A program made the position numbers and the translations under genes. The notes beneath the pieces are model-generated. The model worked only from the letters and a program-made list of their open reading frames with translations. It searched no databases and was not told the origin of the DNA. Positions 18,208 to 27,447 of a DNA stretch of 64,000 nt are shown here, piece after piece. Position 1 is the first letter of the stretch; each line of letters begins with the position of its first letter. Origin of the DNA: JAFGBI01 sp964480725 (GTDB lineage Bacteria; Myxococcota_A; Polyangia; Polyangiales; Polyangiaceae); contig CAYZQO010000017.1 of assembly GCA_964480725.1 (NCBI GenBank), positions 1 through 64,000 on the forward strand, given 5' to 3'.

Positions 18208-18972
18208 TCAGGGGAGGCGGAGCTCGACCCCGAGCACGCCGTAGTGGAGCCAGGTGAAGGAGTAGACCTCGTCGACGTCGGAGCCGCCCTCGACCGTGCG
18301 GTAGCCGGCGCGCAGGGTCACCCCGTCCCGCACGGCCCAGGTCCCAGCGAGCAGCACGTCCTCCGCCCGACCCTGGGGCGCCGCCAGCGCGTCGGCGTCG
18401 AGCAGCAGCCCGAACGCGCCACCCCCGGGCCGCCAGGCGAGGTGGAGGTTCAGGAGCGGGACGAACCCGGTGTTCTTCTTGCGGCTCGTCTCGGCCCCGT
18501 GCAGGGCAACCTCCGCGTCGCGGATCTTGCCGGTGAGCCCCAGGCCGAAGTCGATCACCTCGCGATGGACCAGGTCGTAGCGGTAGGTGAGGCGATACGA
18601 GTCGAAGCGGTACACGCCGAGCACCGAGCTGCCGGCGGCGAAGGTCTCCCCATCGAAGCGCACTTCACGGTCGAGCGTCCCCCGAGCGAGGACGGTGAGG
18701 GGCGCGTACAAGGCGGTGACGAGGTGCCGTTCGGCGAAACGATAGCCGACGCGCGCGCGGAACACCGGGGCGGCTCGGGTCGACAGGTCGTCCACCAACG
18801 AAAGGGTGGTGCCCCCGTCCCCCGGAATGCGCACCGTGTTGGTCGACGCGGCCGCCACACCGCCCTCGAGGTCCACCTCCACCCCGTCGGCGAGGGCGGG
18901 CCCCGGCGAGCCGAGCAGCACCGTGGCGCTGGCAACCAAAACGCGGAGCTGGGACTGGATCGGGTGGTTCAT
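18208..18972 (-). CDS. exported outer-membrane-type beta protein, unknown function
   Basis: 254 residues from the ATG at 18972, whose signal peptide ends GPALADG. A GTG two codons earlier overlaps the upstream stop and is also possible. The mature part is made of alternating-hydrophobicity strands with aromatic girdles (RYDLVHREVIDFGLGLTG, LNLHLAWRPGGG) and ends VLGVELRLP with no free tail, as in a small beta-barrel. I know no close family. It sits between the SDR-type gene and photolyase with gaps of two bases, so it is expected to be co-expressed with them. Confidence 0.7.
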   Translation of the reverse strand: MNHPIQSQLRVLVASATVLLGSPGPALADGVEVDLEGGVAAASTNTVRIPGDGGTTLSLVDDLSTRAAPVFRARVGYRFAERHLVTALYAPLTVLARGTLDREVRFDGETFAAGSSVLGVYRFDSYRLTYRYDLVHREVIDFGLGLTGKIRDAEVALHGAETSRKKNTGFVPLLNLHLAWRPGGGAFGLLLDADALAAPQGRAEDVLLAGTWAVRDGVTLRAGYRTVEGGSDVDEVYSFTWLHYGVLGVELRLP

Positions 18973-18974
18973 GT

Positions 18975-19901
18975 TCACTCTTTGCTCGACGCCGCGACCG
19001 CGCCCTTACCGAGCGCCGCGGCGAGCGCGCCCGAGAGGGTCGGGTGCTCGAAAGAATACCCGCTACCCTGGGCGACCACCGGCAGGACGCGCTGCGAGGC
19101 CGTCAACACCTCCGCCAGGTCGCCGAAGGCCGTGCGCAGCGCCAGGGAGGGCACCGGGAGGAGCGCCGGCCGGTGCAGGGCGCCGGCGAGCGCCCGCGTG
19201 AAGTCCGCGTTGGTGACGGGCGCGGGCCCGACGGCGTTCATCGGGCCGCGGAGGGACTCCGTCCGCGCCGCGTGGAGCCAGAGCCCGGCGACGTCGTCGA
19301 CGTGGACCCACGACATCCATTGCCGCCCGCCCCCGAGGCGACCGCCGAGCCCGAGCCGGAAGGGAGTGAGCATCGCGGCAAGGGCGCCGCCCCCGGGCGC
19401 CAGCACCATGCCGATTCTAGCGCAGACGACGCGAATCCCCAGCTCCACGGCGGCCGCGGCGGCCGCCTCCCACTCGGCGCAGATCTCAGCCAAGAAGCCG
19501 TCGCCGGGCGCCGCGCGCTCATCGAGCACCTCGTCGCCGCGGTCCCCGTAGTAGCCGACCGCGGAGGCCGACACGAGCACGGCCGGTCGCCGATCGAGCG
19601 CGCCGAGCCCCTCGACAAGGCGCCGGGTGCCGATGACGCGGCTGTCACGGATGCGCCGGCGACGCTCCGCGGTCCAGCGGCCCGCCGCGATCGGCTCCCC
19701 CGCAAGGTGGAAAACCACGTCGGCGCCCGCGAGCGCCTCCCCCGGCGCCGGCTCCGCCTCGGGATCCCACCGTCGCGCGACAACGCCAGGCAGTGACGAC
19801 GCGGCGCGCTCGGGCGAGCGCGTGAGGACGATCGGCGCCGCGAGCCGGCGCACGAGCGCCCTGCCGACGAGCCCGGTGGCCCCGGTGATCACCACACGCA
19901 T
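18975..19901 (-). CDS. TIGR01777-type NAD-dependent epimerase/SDR family protein (YfcH-like)
   Basis: 308 residues from the ATG at 19901, which puts the nucleotide-binding loop at the very N-terminus: VVITGATGLVGRALVRRL. Other family features are HLAGEPIAAGRWT, SASAVGYYGDRGDEVLDE with the Tyr of the extended SDR active site, and WVHVDDVAG. The length and the C-terminal DUF1731-like segment ending with ALAAALGKG match the TIGR01777 family, whose substrate is not established. Genes of this family are often seen near photolyase and carotenoid genes. Translation is likely coupled to the following outer membrane protein gene. Confidence 0.85.
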   Translation of the reverse strand: MRVVITGATGLVGRALVRRLAAPIVLTRSPERAASSLPGVVARRWDPEAEPAPGEALAGADVVFHLAGEPIAAGRWTAERRRRIRDSRVIGTRRLVEGLGALDRRPAVLVSASAVGYYGDRGDEVLDERAAPGDGFLAEICAEWEAAAAAAVELGIRVVCARIGMVLAPGGGALAAMLTPFRLGLGGRLGGGRQWMSWVHVDDVAGLWLHAARTESLRGPMNAVGPAPVTNADFTRALAGALHRPALLPVPSLALRTAFGDLAEVLTASQRVLPVVAQGSGYSFEHPTLSGALAAALGKGAVAASSKE

Positions 19902-20001
19902 GGGATCCGCGTCTCTCATCGAACTCCGGTCGACTCGGCCGCCCCACTTCGGTTGGGCGGGTGCCCCGTCGCCGATCGATCCCCCCGCCGCGCCGCGGCG
20001 G

Positions 20002-21498
20002 CTACTGGTACCAGGCGTCTCGCTTGAGGATGAGCCCCGCGGAGATCCGCCCCGACTCGTAGATGGTCGGCAGCCCACTGCCGGGGTGGGTGCCGCCGCC
20101 GACGAGGTAGAGGCGGTCGACCTCCTCGAAGGCGTTGTGGGGCCGGAAGAGCAGCATCTGATCGAACGAGTGGGCGAGGTTGAAGACCGCCCCGCGGTAC
20201 ACGTGGACGTCCCGCTCAAACTGCTGCGGCGTTATCCGTCGCTCGACCACGATGTGCTTGGACAGATCAGTGAAGCCGCCGCGCTCCTCCGCGTAGCGGA
20301 TGGCCATGTCCCGATACCGGTCCTGCTCGCGCTCCCAGTCGATGTGGCTCCGGTTGTTGGCGACCGGTACCAGTAGGTAGATGGTCGAGTGCCCCTCGGG
20401 GGCCAAGGTCGGGTCGGTGACGCTCGCGTTCTGGACGTAGACGGACGGATCCTCGGAGAGGATGAGCCGCTCGGCGATGTCGTCCACGTTGCGCTTGTAA
20501 TCCCGCGCGAACAGGATGCTGTGGTGCGGGAGCGAGTCGTACTTTCGATCGACCCCCAGGTAGAGCATGAAAGTGGAGCAGGAGAGCCCCTTGCGCTCGA
20601 GCCGGTCGGGGGCCCACTTGCGGACCGTGCCCGGGGGCAGCAGCCGCTCCATCGCGTAGCCAAAGTCGGCGTTCAGCACGACGTGGTCGGCGCGGATCTC
20701 CTCGCCGCTCGCCAGGCGCACGCCCCGCGCCTCGCCGTTCTGGACCAGGACCTGCTCCACCGGGGTCGACAAGCGGATGGTGCCCCCGTGCTCCTCCACG
20801 ATCCGGGCCATCGCGAGGCTGATCTGGTTGAGCCCGCCGATGGGGTGGTGGATCCCCCCGGAGTGCTCCATGAAGGCGATCATGCTGAAGAGCGCCGGGC
20901 ACTTCCACGGCGACATGCCCAGGTACTTGGCCTGAAAGGTGAACGCGAGCCGCAGCTCCTCGGCGTCGAAGTAGCTGGCGAGGTGCGCGTGGAGGCTCTT
21001 GTGAGCGTCCAGGTAGGGGAGCGCCCGGAGGAGCGTCGGCCGAACCATGTGCGCCGGAGAGCTGTAGGGGAGCTTCAGGCAGGGCACGAGGTGCTCGAGC
21101 TTCTTCGCCTCGTAGGCGAGGAAACGGTCGTAGCCCGCGGTGTTGCCCGGGAAGACGCGCGCGATCTGCTCGCGCATGGCGTTCTGGTCACGCGTGGGGA
21201 AGAACTCCCGTCCGTCGGCGAAGACCAGCCGGTAGAGCGGTTCGAGGGAGACGATGTCGAGGTAGTCCTCGACGCGCCGACCGGCCAGCTCGAAGACCTC
21301 TTCCAGCAGGTACTTCATCATGAGGAAGGTCGGGCCGAGATCGAAGCGGTAATCACCCGCGACGACGGCGGCGTTGCGCCCGCCCACCCGGTCTTCCTTC
21401 TCGAGCACGGTCACGTCGCAGCCGTGGCGCGCGAGGATCATGGCCGACGTCAGCCCGCCCGGGCCCGCACCGACCACCACCACCTTGGTTCTTGCCAT
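20002..21498 (-). CDS. CrtI-family phytoene/diapophytoene desaturase
   Basis: 498 residues from the ATG at 21498, 17 bases after the stop of the other CrtI-like gene. N-terminal FAD-binding loop VVVVGAGPGGLTSAM, then GGRNA, and the C-terminal family motif VGGGTHPGSGLPTIYESGR. These enzymes introduce conjugated double bases into C30 or C40 carotenoid backbones, or isomerise or oxidise them, at the membrane. Which step this one catalyses cannot be told by eye. No phytoene or squalene synthase (CrtB/CrtM) is in the window, so the precursor must be made elsewhere. Confidence 0.9.
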   Translation of the reverse strand: MARTKVVVVGAGPGGLTSAMILARHGCDVTVLEKEDRVGGRNAAVVAGDYRFDLGPTFLMMKYLLEEVFELAGRRVEDYLDIVSLEPLYRLVFADGREFFPTRDQNAMREQIARVFPGNTAGYDRFLAYEAKKLEHLVPCLKLPYSSPAHMVRPTLLRALPYLDAHKSLHAHLASYFDAEELRLAFTFQAKYLGMSPWKCPALFSMIAFMEHSGGIHHPIGGLNQISLAMARIVEEHGGTIRLSTPVEQVLVQNGEARGVRLASGEEIRADHVVLNADFGYAMERLLPPGTVRKWAPDRLERKGLSCSTFMLYLGVDRKYDSLPHHSILFARDYKRNVDDIAERLILSEDPSVYVQNASVTDPTLAPEGHSTIYLLVPVANNRSHIDWEREQDRYRDMAIRYAEERGGFTDLSKHIVVERRITPQQFERDVHVYRGAVFNLAHSFDQMLLFRPHNAFEEVDRLYLVGGGTHPGSGLPTIYESGRISAGLILKRDAWYQ

Positions 21499-21515
21499 CT
21501 GGTTCTCCCTCGAGG

Positions 21516-23009
21516 TCACGCTCGCGGCAGCGAGCGGCTGAGCATCATGCCGGCATTCTGGCCCGAGAGGATCACCATGCAGGTGCCGCCGCCCGGGTTG
21601 GTGCTACCGCCAGCGAAGTAGAGGTTCCCGAAGAGCTCGCTCTGCTGCGGCGCCTTGAGGCTGTAGTTCTTTCGCCAGTGGTTGACGACCCCGTAGATAG
21701 CGCCGCGGTTCGAGTAGTAGAGCTGCTCGATGTCCTCGGGGACTAGCATGTCCTGCACAACGACGTGGCTCCGCAGGCCCACGAGCCCCATGCGCTCGAG
21801 CTTGTCGATGACGCGGTCGCGCAGATCCTCGTAGTCCTGGCGCGTGAAGGGGGGATCTTGCACGCAGGGGATGTGCGGCAGCGCCTTGATGATGGAGTGC
21901 CCCGGTGGCGCGAGCGCGGGCTCGGTCTTGGTGGGGCAGACCAGGTAGATGTGCGGATCCTCGGGCAGCTCGTGGCGCCGGTGGATGGTGTTGCAGAACT
22001 TCTCTGCGTCCGCGGAGTAGAAGAAATTGTGGTGAAGCAGCTGCGGGTAGTCGTGATCGATACCGAGGTGGAGCACCAGCCCTGAGGCCGCGGGCTCGAA
22101 GCGCCGCCGGTAGCTGGGCAGCAGGGAGCGCGCCTCCGGGAGCAGCCGCTCGTAGGTGGGGATGACCTCCATGTTGGAGACGACCGCGTCGGCGACCAGA
22201 CGGCTCCGATCGCGGAGCGTCACCCCCGTGACCCGCCGCCCGTCACTGTCGATGCCGGTGACCTCCGCCCCCAGCCGCACCACGATCCCGAGCTCGTCCA
22301 TGAGGCGGGCGTAGGCGCGGGCGAGGTTATACATCCCCCCCTCGACGTACCAGAGCCCGTAGCCGAGCTGCGAGTACGCGAGCAGGTTCATCATCCCCGG
22401 TGAGTCGTAGGGGGAAGAGCCGACGTACTTGCTGAAGAAGGCGAGCATGTCCCGCAGGTGCGGCTCGGTGACGTGGCGGGTCACGCCCTGGTACATGGTG
22501 CTGACGAAGGCCCGGTCGGCGAGCTCACCGACCTCGCTGCGCCGCAGGATCTCGGTGACGGTCTGCGACGCCGGCTCCAGGTACGCGCGCTCGGAGAACC
22601 GCCATAGGCGGCGGGAGTGCTCGAGAAAGGAGAAGTAGCCGTCCGCGCCGGCTCCGAGCCGCTCGAGCTCCCGCTCCATCAGCCGGAGATCGGAGCAGAG
22701 GTCGAGGCGGGTGCCGTCGGTGAAGAACCCCCGCCACTGCGGGTCGAGCGCCCGCAGGGTGACGTAGTCCTCCATCCTCACGCCAGCGCGATCGAAGACG
22801 CGGCGGAAGAGGTGAGGCAGGATGATGATCGAGGGCCCCAGATCGAAGCTGAACCCCTCCTTGACGAGCACGTTCAGCTTGCCGCCGACCCGCTCGTTCT
22901 TCTCGACCACCTCGACGTCGAAGCCCTCGGTGGCGAGCGTGATCGCCGCGGCGATGCCCCCCAACCCGGAACCAATGACGATCACCTTCTGGCCTCGCCG
23001 GGTCCTCAT
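21516..23009 (-). CDS. second CrtI-family carotenoid oxidoreductase (desaturase or terminal oxidase)
   Basis: 497 residues. FAD loop VIVIGSGLGGIAAAITLA, GGKLNVL, and C-terminal AGGSTNPGGGTCMVILSGQ. It is only distantly similar to its neighbour and looks closer to the CrtN/CrtP branch. In C30 pathways a CrtP-type enzyme oxidises a terminal methyl to an aldehyde. An aldehyde dehydrogenase gene lies directly upstream in the same direction, so an oxidase role is plausible. It could equally be an ordinary desaturase working in series with the first. Confidence 0.88.
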   Translation of the reverse strand: MRTRRGQKVIVIGSGLGGIAAAITLATEGFDVEVVEKNERVGGKLNVLVKEGFSFDLGPSIIILPHLFRRVFDRAGVRMEDYVTLRALDPQWRGFFTDGTRLDLCSDLRLMERELERLGAGADGYFSFLEHSRRLWRFSERAYLEPASQTVTEILRRSEVGELADRAFVSTMYQGVTRHVTEPHLRDMLAFFSKYVGSSPYDSPGMMNLLAYSQLGYGLWYVEGGMYNLARAYARLMDELGIVVRLGAEVTGIDSDGRRVTGVTLRDRSRLVADAVVSNMEVIPTYERLLPEARSLLPSYRRRFEPAASGLVLHLGIDHDYPQLLHHNFFYSADAEKFCNTIHRRHELPEDPHIYLVCPTKTEPALAPPGHSIIKALPHIPCVQDPPFTRQDYEDLRDRVIDKLERMGLVGLRSHVVVQDMLVPEDIEQLYYSNRGAIYGVVNHWRKNYSLKAPQQSELFGNLYFAGGSTNPGGGTCMVILSGQNAGMMLSRSLPRA

Positions 23010-23125
23010 ATGGCTGGGCTCCGTCTAGCAGCAGTCCCGAGCGGCGTCATCGGCTGGACGCTGATCCCCCCCGCCGCGAGCCGGCGGAGGCTCCGTCGAG
23101 GCCGACGGCACCCCCCCCGGGGGGG

Positions 23126-24682
23126 TCACCGGTCCCCGTCGCCGCGCCGCCAGAGGGACCGGGCGGCGCCGAGCCACTGCCCAGCGATGGCCCCGGCCTT
23201 GTCGAGCGTCGATGCCCCGGAATAGGACGCGAGCATCAGGCTCTTGACGATCTCGTAGCCGACGGGGCGGAAGGGGAACCAGTTCATTTCGGTGCTGGAA
23301 GCGCCGTCGTTGAGCATCACGGCCTTGGTCCGGGAGAAGGCCCGGAGCCCCTCGGGCCCGTGGTAGCGCCCCCAGCCGCTCTCCCGCTCGCCCCCGAACG
23401 GGAGGTGCGGGTTGGCGATGTTCTTGAGCACGTCGTTGACGGCGCAGTTGCCCACGACCAGGGCGCGCACCACCCGCTCGGCGCGCTCCCGGTCGCGCGT
23501 CCACACGCTGGCGTTCAGTCCGTAGCGGGTCGAGTTGGCGAGCTCGATCGCCTCGGCCTCGGTGCGAAACGGCATGATCGGGAGCACTGGTCCGAAGGTT
23601 TCCTCGGTCATCACCCGCATGGCGTGGCTGACGTCCCGCAAGACCAGCGGTCCGAGGCGGTTACCGACCCGCTCTCGCGGCGTGGTGAGCCGAGCGCCCT
23701 GCTGGAGCGCGTCGTCCACCTGCGCCTCGACCCAGTCGCCCTGGGCGGGTCGGATCAGCGGCCCGAGCTCGGCGGCGCGACCGCTGCCGACCCGCAGCTT
23801 CAGCGCCGCCTCGGTCACCGCCGCCACGAACCGCTCGTAGATCGCCGCCTCCACGTACACTCGCTCGACCGAGACGCAGGCCTGGCCAGCGTTGACGAAG
23901 GCCCCGTAGACGGCGCCGTTCACGGCGCGCTCGAACGGCGCGTCGGCGAACACGAGCATCGGGTCCTTGCCGCCGAGCTCGAGCTCGAGCGGGATCAGGT
24001 GCTCCGCCGCGGCGGCCACGATCTTCTTGCCGGTCGGCACGCTCCCGGTGAAGAAGAGCTTGTCCGGCCGCGCGGCGACGAGCGCCTCGCCCACCGCCGG
24101 CCCGCCTTGCACGACCTGGACCACCCCGGGCGGCAGTCCCGCCCGGTCGCAGAGCTCGGCAATGAGGGCGCCGACGGTGGGCACCAGCTCCGACGGCTTG
24201 AGCACCACCGCGTTGCCGGCCGCGAGCGCGGTGACCAGCGGCAGCATCGCCAGCTGCAGCGGGTAGTTCCACGGGGCGATGACGCCGACCACGCCCAGCG
24301 GCTCGTAGTCGACGCGGAACTCGCTCCGCGGCGCGAGGCGGTGCCCGGGGCGGGGCTCGGAGGCGAGGGCCGCCTCGGCGTGCGCTTCGAGGTAGGCGAT
24401 GGTGTCGAGGGTGGTCAGCACGTCGCCCGTCAGCGCCTCGAGATCGGGCTTGCCGGTCGCGGCGGTGATCCGGGCCACCACCGCGTCCAAGTCACTCACG
24501 ATGACGGCGCGCAAGCTCCCGAGCCGGCGCAAGCGCTCCGCGAGGGGGGTCCTGCCCCACCCCTCCGCGGCGCGCCGGCCTTGCTCCACGGCCGCTCGCA
24601 CCGCCTCCGCGGTCGCACTCGGGAAGTCGCCGAGGGGCGCCCCATCGATCGGTGAGGTCGCGTGAAGTTCACCACCCGCCAT
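23126..24682 (-). CDS. aldehyde dehydrogenase, probably for carotenoid or other long aldehyde
   Basis: 518 residues from the ATG at 24682; in-frame starts at 24709 and 24727 would only add an unstructured lead. NAD-binding VIAPWNYPLQLAM, VLKPSE, FFTGSVPTGKK, the catalytic Glu in LELELGGKDPM, and nucleophilic Cys in NAGQACVSVER. A hydrophobic C-terminal region (about the last 60 residues) may associate it with the membrane, as in fatty-aldehyde dehydrogenases and the staphyloxanthin-pathway AldH. First gene of the minus-strand run that leads into the carotenoid genes. A perfect C8/G7 palindrome lies immediately after its stop (23111-23125). Confidence 0.88.
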   Translation of the reverse strand: MAGGELHATSPIDGAPLGDFPSATAEAVRAAVEQGRRAAEGWGRTPLAERLRRLGSLRAVIVSDLDAVVARITAATGKPDLEALTGDVLTTLDTIAYLEAHAEAALASEPRPGHRLAPRSEFRVDYEPLGVVGVIAPWNYPLQLAMLPLVTALAAGNAVVLKPSELVPTVGALIAELCDRAGLPPGVVQVVQGGPAVGEALVAARPDKLFFTGSVPTGKKIVAAAAEHLIPLELELGGKDPMLVFADAPFERAVNGAVYGAFVNAGQACVSVERVYVEAAIYERFVAAVTEAALKLRVGSGRAAELGPLIRPAQGDWVEAQVDDALQQGARLTTPRERVGNRLGPLVLRDVSHAMRVMTEETFGPVLPIMPFRTEAEAIELANSTRYGLNASVWTRDRERAERVVRALVVGNCAVNDVLKNIANPHLPFGGERESGWGRYHGPEGLRAFSRTKAVMLNDGASSTEMNWFPFRPVGYEIVKSLMLASYSGASTLDKAGAIAGQWLGAARSLWRRGDGDR

Positions 24683-24797
24683 CTGCCCGCTGTCTCCCGG
24701 CCCCCTCATAGCATGCGCGCCGCCCACCCGGGACGTCCCCTCCCCCTGGCTCGAGGCCGCTGGGGCCGGCGGGCGTCATCGACTAGGCTGCGCGCCC

Positions 24798-26363
24798 ATG
24801 AGCAGCGTGATGGGACGGCTCTTCCTCGCTTACTCCCGGCGGCGCCTGCGCCGGATCGCGCGGTGGATGGCCGATCCGGCGTCGGAGCAGGCGGCGCTGC
24901 TCGCGCACCTGGCGCGCCGGGCGGCGGGGACGCGGTTCGGTCGCGACCACGACCTCGGGTCCGTGCGGTCGGTGGCGAACTACCAGGCACGCGTCCCGCT
25001 GCGGAAGTTCCACGAGCTCGAGCCGTACTGGGCGCGGCTCCACGCCGGAGAGCGCGACGTGCTCTGGCCGGGGCGGATCCGGCTCTTCGCCGTGACCTCG
25101 GGGAGCACCGGCCAGCCCAAGTACGTGCCCGTGTCCGACGAGGGCCTGCGGGGCTTCCTCCTTGCCGGGCGGGACATCCTCTCGCACTACATCGTCAACA
25201 CGGGGGACGCGGACCACTTCCGCGGCAAGTTCCTCTATCTCGGCGGGAGTCGGGAGCCGCGGCCGGGGCCGCACGGCTCGGTGAACGGCGATCTGAGCGG
25301 CATCGTCGCCGAGCAGACGCCGTGGGCCTACCGCCCCTTCCGGCTGCCGACCCCCCGCGTGCACCTGGTGCCGGACTGGGAGGCGAAGCTCGACGCCGTG
25401 GCCGACGAGGCCTGGGACGCGGACGTGCGGGGGGTGAGCGGGATCCCGTCGTGGTTGGTCGCGCTGTTCGAGCGCGTGCTGGAGCGGCGCCGCGCCGCGG
25501 GCCAGGCGGCGACGTGCATCGCCGACGCCTGGCCGAACCTCAACCTGGTCGTCCACGGGGGGGTGAGCTTCGAGCCGTATCGGGAGCTGTTCCGGCAGCT
25601 CATCGGCCGGCCCTTCTACGGCCTCGAGGTTTACCTCGGCTCCGAGGGGTTCCTGGCCATCCAGGATCAGGCGGACAGCCGCGACCTCTTGCTCCGCATG
25701 GACGCGGGGATCTTCCACGAGTTCGTCCCGGTCGAGGCGCTCGGCGCCGAACGCCCGCCGCGCCACTGGGCGGGGACGGTCGAGACGGGGGTGGAGTACG
25801 CGATCGCCGTGACCACGGCCAGCGGCCTCTGGAGCTCGTTCATTGGCGACACGGTGCGCTTCGTGTCGCTACGGCCGCACCGGCTCCGCTTCGCCGGGAG
25901 GACCGAGCAGTTCCTGAGCGCGTTCGGCGAGCACCTGCGCGACGTGGACGTGGAGGCCGCCGTGGTCCTCGCCTGCGAGGGGACGGGGGCACGGATCGCC
26001 GAATTTCACGTGGCGCCGATCTACCCGAGCGCCGACTCCCTGAGACGCGGCCATCAGTGGTTCGTCGAGTGGGACCGCCCGCCCCCCGACCCGGACGGCT
26101 TCGTCCGGGCGCTCGACGCGGGCCTGCAGCGCCGCAACGTGGACTACGAGGAGCACCGCCGGAACGACGCCGATCTGCCCCTGCCCGAGCTGCTGGCGAT
26201 CCCGCCGGGGACCTTCTACGCGGCCATGCGGCGGCTCGGGCGGGTCGGGGGCCAGTACAAGGTCCCTCACGTGCAGAACGACCGCCGCTTCGCCGAAGTG
26301 CTGCTCGGCGTGCTGGACCCCGGGCCCGGCGAGGGGACCGCGCCGCGAGCGGAACGCCGGTAG
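24798..26363 (+). CDS. GH3 auxin-responsive-promoter family acyl-adenylating enzyme
   Basis: 521 residues, start at the first of two close ATGs. It has the family's ATP/AMP-binding signature AVTSGSTGQPKYVP, an acyl-acid recognition region, YLGSEGFLAIQ, and the C-terminal half with FAGRTEQFLSAFGEHL. Plant GH3 enzymes adenylate carboxylic acids and join them to amino acids; bacterial members are poorly characterised. It is divergent from the aldehyde dehydrogenase with a 115-base shared promoter region. If the dehydrogenase makes a carotenoic or fatty acid, this enzyme is well placed to activate it. That is inference from position. Confidence 0.88.
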   Translation: MSSVMGRLFLAYSRRRLRRIARWMADPASEQAALLAHLARRAAGTRFGRDHDLGSVRSVANYQARVPLRKFHELEPYWARLHAGERDVLWPGRIRLFAVTSGSTGQPKYVPVSDEGLRGFLLAGRDILSHYIVNTGDADHFRGKFLYLGGSREPRPGPHGSVNGDLSGIVAEQTPWAYRPFRLPTPRVHLVPDWEAKLDAVADEAWDADVRGVSGIPSWLVALFERVLERRRAAGQAATCIADAWPNLNLVVHGGVSFEPYRELFRQLIGRPFYGLEVYLGSEGFLAIQDQADSRDLLLRMDAGIFHEFVPVEALGAERPPRHWAGTVETGVEYAIAVTTASGLWSSFIGDTVRFVSLRPHRLRFAGRTEQFLSAFGEHLRDVDVEAAVVLACEGTGARIAEFHVAPIYPSADSLRRGHQWFVEWDRPPPDPDGFVRALDAGLQRRNVDYEEHRRNDADLPLPELLAIPPGTFYAAMRRLGRVGGQYKVPHVQNDRRFAEVLLGVLDPGPGEGTAPRAERR

Positions 26364-26401
26364 CTGGCCCGTGGGGCCCGAACGAGCGATCATCTCGGCC
26401 G

Positions 26402-26740
26402 ATGCCGCACGTCTCCTACCTCTTCCTGGCCGTGGCCATCGTCTCCGAAGTCATCGCCACCACCGCGCTCAAGGCCACGGAGGGCTTCACGCGAGCCGGG
26501 CCGACCCTGCTCAGCGTCTCCGGCTACGGCGTGGCCTTCTACTGCCTCTCGCGGGCGATGGAGCATGTCCCCGTCGGCGTGACCTACGCCGTCTGGGCCG
26601 GGGCGGGCCTGGTGCTCATCACCCTGCTCGCCTGGGCCATCTATGGCCAGCGCCCCGATCTGGCCGCAGTGGTGGGCATGGCCTGCATCGGCGTCGGGAT
26701 CGCCGTGATGGGCCTCCTCAGCACGTCCTTCGCCCATTGA
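26402..26740 (+). CDS. small multidrug resistance (SMR/EmrE) family transporter
   Basis: 112 residues with four transmembrane helices. The functional Glu is in the first helix (AIVSEVIATTALK), and the second and third helices carry the GYGVAFYCLS and GVTYAVWAGAG motifs typical of QacE/EmrE and SugE proteins. The family exports lipophilic cations or guanidinium in exchange for protons as a dimer. It starts 38 bases after the GH3 gene and may be co-transcribed with it. Confidence 0.92.
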   Translation: MPHVSYLFLAVAIVSEVIATTALKATEGFTRAGPTLLSVSGYGVAFYCLSRAMEHVPVGVTYAVWAGAGLVLITLLAWAIYGQRPDLAAVVGMACIGVGIAVMGLLSTSFAH

Positions 26741-26825
26741 CCCCGGCGACCCGCCGCGACGTTCCCTCGCCCCCGACGCCCGGATCCCCTCGCGACCGAC
26801 CGGGGGAAATCGCGCGGGCCATGCG

Positions 26826-26867
26826 TTGACAGCCCCGTCAGTCGTGGGTAACGTACCCTTACGTAAC
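26826..26867 (+). promoter_or_regulatory. sigma-70-like promoter with overlapping inverted repeat
   Basis: TTGACA at 26826-26831, a 17-base spacer, then TAACGT at 26849-26854. An imperfect 10+10 inverted repeat, GTAACGTACC / CTTACGTAAC at 26848-26867 (7 of 10 pairs), covers the -10 element. This is where a repressor or MerR/CarH-type regulator could bind. The DUF2141 gene starts 16 bases downstream. Confidence 0.55.
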
Positions 26868-26882
26868 GATTGGGCAGGGGCG

Positions 26883-27326
26883 ATGGCACGACGAGCAGCA
26901 GCCGGGGCGTTGGTGGCAGCAGCGCTGGGGCTGTCGGCAGGCGCCAGCGCAGAGCCGGCGGGCACCCTCGAGGTCGACGTGCTCAGCCTCAGGGACGACC
27001 GGGGCGAGGCGGTCTGCGCTCTTTACGATCGAGCCGAGACGTTCCCGAGCGAGTCGGAGGTGCGCGCCGGACGGCACGCACCGATCGCTGACCGGAAGGC
27101 GGTCTGTCGCTTCGAAGGCGTCCCCGCAGGGCGCTATGCGGTGGCGGTCTTCCACGACGAAGACGGCGACCGCCGACTGCGCAAGGTCCTCGGGGTCCCG
27201 CGGGAGGGCTACGGCTTCTCCAACAACGCCAAGGCCGGGAGCTTCGGGCCGCCCAAGTTCGCAGCGGCCGCCTTCGAGTTCGACGGCAAGGCCAAGCGCG
27301 TCCCCGTCAGCATCACCTACCCGTGA
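26883..27326 (+). CDS. exported DUF2141 protein
   Basis: 147 residues from the ATG at 26883, placed after GGGCAGGGGCG and giving a clean Sec signal peptide ending ASAEPA. The rest is one DUF2141 domain: a beta-sandwich with VCALYD, RYAVAVFHDEDGD, REGYGFSNNA and GPPKFAAAAFEFD, the most conserved segments of the family. Two cysteines could form a disulphide in the periplasm. DUF2141 has no proven function. A close paralogue without a signal peptide lies at 28112. The gene follows the best promoter-like sequence in this area. Confidence 0.88.
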   Translation: MARRAAAGALVAAALGLSAGASAEPAGTLEVDVLSLRDDRGEAVCALYDRAETFPSESEVRAGRHAPIADRKAVCRFEGVPAGRYAVAVFHDEDGDRRLRKVLGVPREGYGFSNNAKAGSFGPPKFAAAAFEFDGKAKRVPVSITYP

Positions 27327-27447
27327 GCGGGCTCGGCTCGCCGAGCCGCCCAGCCCGGGGGAAGTAGAGCAGCGTGTCCGATTGAACGGCGGGAGGCCGC
27401 CGGCGCCGCAGGAGCGCAAGCCGTACCACCACCAAGAGGAGCAGACC

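Noticed and set aside
23111..23125. C8/G7 palindrome after the aldehyde dehydrogenase stop as a terminator
   Set aside because: It would fold with no loop and no T tract follows; transcription probably continues into the carotenoid genes.
24662..26401. Long plus-strand frame in phase with the SMR gene and overlapping the GH3 gene
   Set aside because: Only its last 112 codons, from the ATG at 26402, look like a real protein; the rest is a shifted reading of the GH3 gene.
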